Source: JACCYI01 sp036389195
GTDB taxonomy: Bacteria > Actinomycetota > Thermoleophilia > Solirubrobacterales > Solirubrobacteraceae
DNA length: 5,207 nucleotides
NCBI GenBank assembly: GCA_036389195.1
Contig: DASVQH010000098.1
Span: 1-5,207, forward strand
Reading direction: 5' to 3'
Both the position numbers and the translations under genes were made by a program. Below, in pieces: positions 4,569-5,207 of this stretch; positions within the stretch are counted from its first letter, which is position 1, and the number at the start of each line of letters is the position of its first letter. Under the pieces are notes generated by a model. That model was not told the DNA's origin. It was given only the letters and a program-made list of their open reading frames with translations, and did no database searches.

Positions 4569-5207
4569 CGATCCAGCAGCGCGTCGCGCCAGGGCGCCGG
4601 GACCCCGCCGGGGTCGGCGAACGCGAGCGCCGGCGTCCCGCGCCAGCGGGCCAGCCGCTCCAGCTGGCGCCGGACGGCGCCGCCGGCCCGGGCGGTGCCC
4701 GGCTCGGCGTAGATGGCGTGGACGCGCAGGACGCCGCCCTTGACGTCGGCGGCGAGGTCGGCGCGGCCGATCAGCCGGTCGCCGTGCAGGATCGGCAGCA
4801 CGAAGTAGCCCCAGCGGCGCTTCTCGCGCGGGACGTAGATCTCCAGCCGGTGGTGGAAGCCGAACAGCAGCTCGGTCCGCGCGCGGTCGCAGAGCAGGTT
4901 GTCGAAGGGGGAGAGGACCGCGGTGCGCGGCCGCCACGGGTGCTCGTCGCGCGCCAGCGCGCGGAGGAGGTCGAGGTCGGCGGCGTGGACCCACCAGTCG
5001 TCGCCCAGCCCTTCGACCGCGACGCGCTCGATCGTCCCCTCGGCGTGCAGCGCCTCCAGGACGCCCGCGAGGCCCGGGTAGCGGTTGCGCGTGAAGTGGG
5101 CGCGGATGTGCGGCGCGCGGGCGACGCCGAGGGCCCGCAGCGACCGCAGCGCCGCCTGAGGGGTCAGACCCCTCGCTTCACTTGCTGAAGGAAGGGGTCT
5201 GACCCCT
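4565..5207 (-). CDS. C-terminal part of a YcaQ/AlkZ-type winged-helix DNA glycosylase family protein
   Basis: The minus-strand frame is open from the right edge to a TAG at 4567-4565, giving 213 visible residues; the N-terminus is missing. The core is LSPFDNLLCDRARTELLFGF (98-117 of the visible part), HHRLEIYVPREKRRWGYFVL (118-137), then PILHGDRLIGRADL. These are hallmarks of the HTH_42/YcaQ family. YcaQ and AlkZ remove alkylated bases and unhook interstrand crosslinks, leaving abasic sites. A winged-helix stretch precedes this (ALRSLRALGVARAPHIRAHF, then LEALHAEGTIERVAVEG). The catalytic Q-x-[QD/E] motif lies in the missing N-terminal half, so activity cannot be judged. A GTG at 4801 would give a 78-residue piece, but it falls inside the conserved domain and is not the start. 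The frame also runs through the 49-bp palindromic repeat at the edge, so the gene may be interrupted there. Confidence 0.87.
   Translation of the reverse strand, partial: GVRPLPSASEARGLTPQAALRSLRALGVARAPHIRAHFTRNRYPGLAGVLEALHAEGTIERVAVEGLGDDWWVHAADLDLLRALARDEHPWRPRTAVLSPFDNLLCDRARTELLFGFHHRLEIYVPREKRRWGYFVLPILHGDRLIGRADLAADVKGGVLRVHAIYAEPGTARAGGAVRRQLERLARWRGTPALAFADPGGVPAPWRDALLDR
5159..5207. repeat. 49-bp perfectly symmetric REP/BIME-like inverted repeat
   Basis: The outer arms are AGGGGTCAGACCCCT (5159-5173) and AGGGGTCTGACCCCT (5193-5207), exact reverse complements of each other over 15 bp. Each arm is itself a palindrome about its central base (5166 and 5200). Between them, CTTCA (5176-5180) and TGAAG (5186-5190) pair around a CTTGC loop centred on 5183. 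Only the two bases on each side between outer and inner stems (5174-5175, 5191-5192) fail to pair. Palindromic units in inverted pairs are typical of REP/BIME elements mobilised by Y1-type RAYT transposases, and I recall this GGGGTC-[AT]-GACCCC core as a dispersed repeat in several bacterial groups; no search was made. There is no T-run after it, so it is unlikely to be an intrinsic terminator. The window stops at its last base. Confidence 0.8.

Noticed and set aside
4565..4801. Separate 78-residue minus-strand gene starting at GTG 4801
   Set aside because: The upstream frame continues without stop and carries the conserved SPFDNL and LEIYVPREKR blocks of the same family. The GTG is an internal Val codon.
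2979..4994. 671-codon open frame on the minus strand
   Set aside because: It is antisense to the SRAP and DsbA-like genes, is rich in Arg, Ala, Gly and Pro with no recognisable domain, and is a typical high-GC shadow.
3386..5188. 600-codon open frame on the plus strand
   Set aside because: It overlaps two well-supported genes out of frame and then runs antisense to the YcaQ-like gene. Its composition is dominated by Arg/Ala/Gly and it has no motif.
5159..5207. Intrinsic terminator
   Set aside because: There is no T-run on either side, and the element sits within the minus-strand reading frame, not after a gene.
1..5207. CRISPR array, tRNA or rRNA genes, complete transposase
   Set aside because: I looked for direct repeats, cloverleaf-like arms and transposase motifs and saw none. 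The only repeat outside coding linkers is the terminal palindromic element.

Overview
This is a compact, very GC-rich, gene-dense bacterial window. Codon third positions are overwhelmingly G or C, GTG starts are common, and genes are separated by only a few bases. The best guess is an actinomycete, perhaps a deep-branching class such as Thermoleophilia (Solirubrobacterales). That rests on three things: a DsbA-like protein carrying CPWAY of a type I associate with actinobacteria, a mycobacterial LppP/LprE-like exported domain, and an Lgt that lacks the proteobacterial catalytic histidine. The taxonomy is inference; no marker RNA is present.

Layout: positions 1-4568 hold seven plus-strand genes, with gaps of about 3-21 bp or slight overlap, so they could be one transcription unit. 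In order they are: the last 33 residues of a ZnuB-like metal ABC permease (to 103); lgt, prolipoprotein diacylglyceryl transferase (118-918); an anchored, Thr-Pro-linker LppP/LprE-like protein (940-1518); an MscS-family mechanosensitive channel (about 1524-2432); a YqgE/AlgH (UPF0301) protein (2441-2986); a SRAP/YedK-HMCES-type abasic-site shielding protein (2991-3671); and a DsbA-like thioredoxin-fold protein whose CxxC is reduced to CPWA and which has an extra C-terminal helical or winged-helix-like tail (3675-4568). On the minus strand, 4565-5207 is the C-terminal part of a YcaQ/AlkZ-type winged-helix DNA glycosylase family protein. It converges on the DsbA-like gene with stop codons that overlap by four bases. 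Its N-terminus lies off the window.

The first four genes are envelope functions (metal import, lipoprotein maturation, an exported protein, osmotic release). The later part contains two DNA-repair-related genes, SRAP and YcaQ-like. YcaQ-type glycosylases create abasic sites and SRAP proteins shield them, so their proximity is suggestive but unproven.

The most unusual non-coding structure is at the right edge. A perfectly symmetric 49-bp inverted repeat (5159-5207) is built from two 15-bp units, AGGGGTCAGACCCCT and its reverse complement, each itself a palindrome, flanking an internal CTTCA/TGAAG stem. It looks like a REP/BIME-type element of the sort mobilised by Y1 (RAYT) transposases. It lies inside the open reading frame of the YcaQ-like gene, and the sequence stops exactly at its last base, as if the assembly broke at a multicopy repeat. 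No tRNA, rRNA, CRISPR array or complete transposase was seen, and I see no clearly novel multi-gene system.
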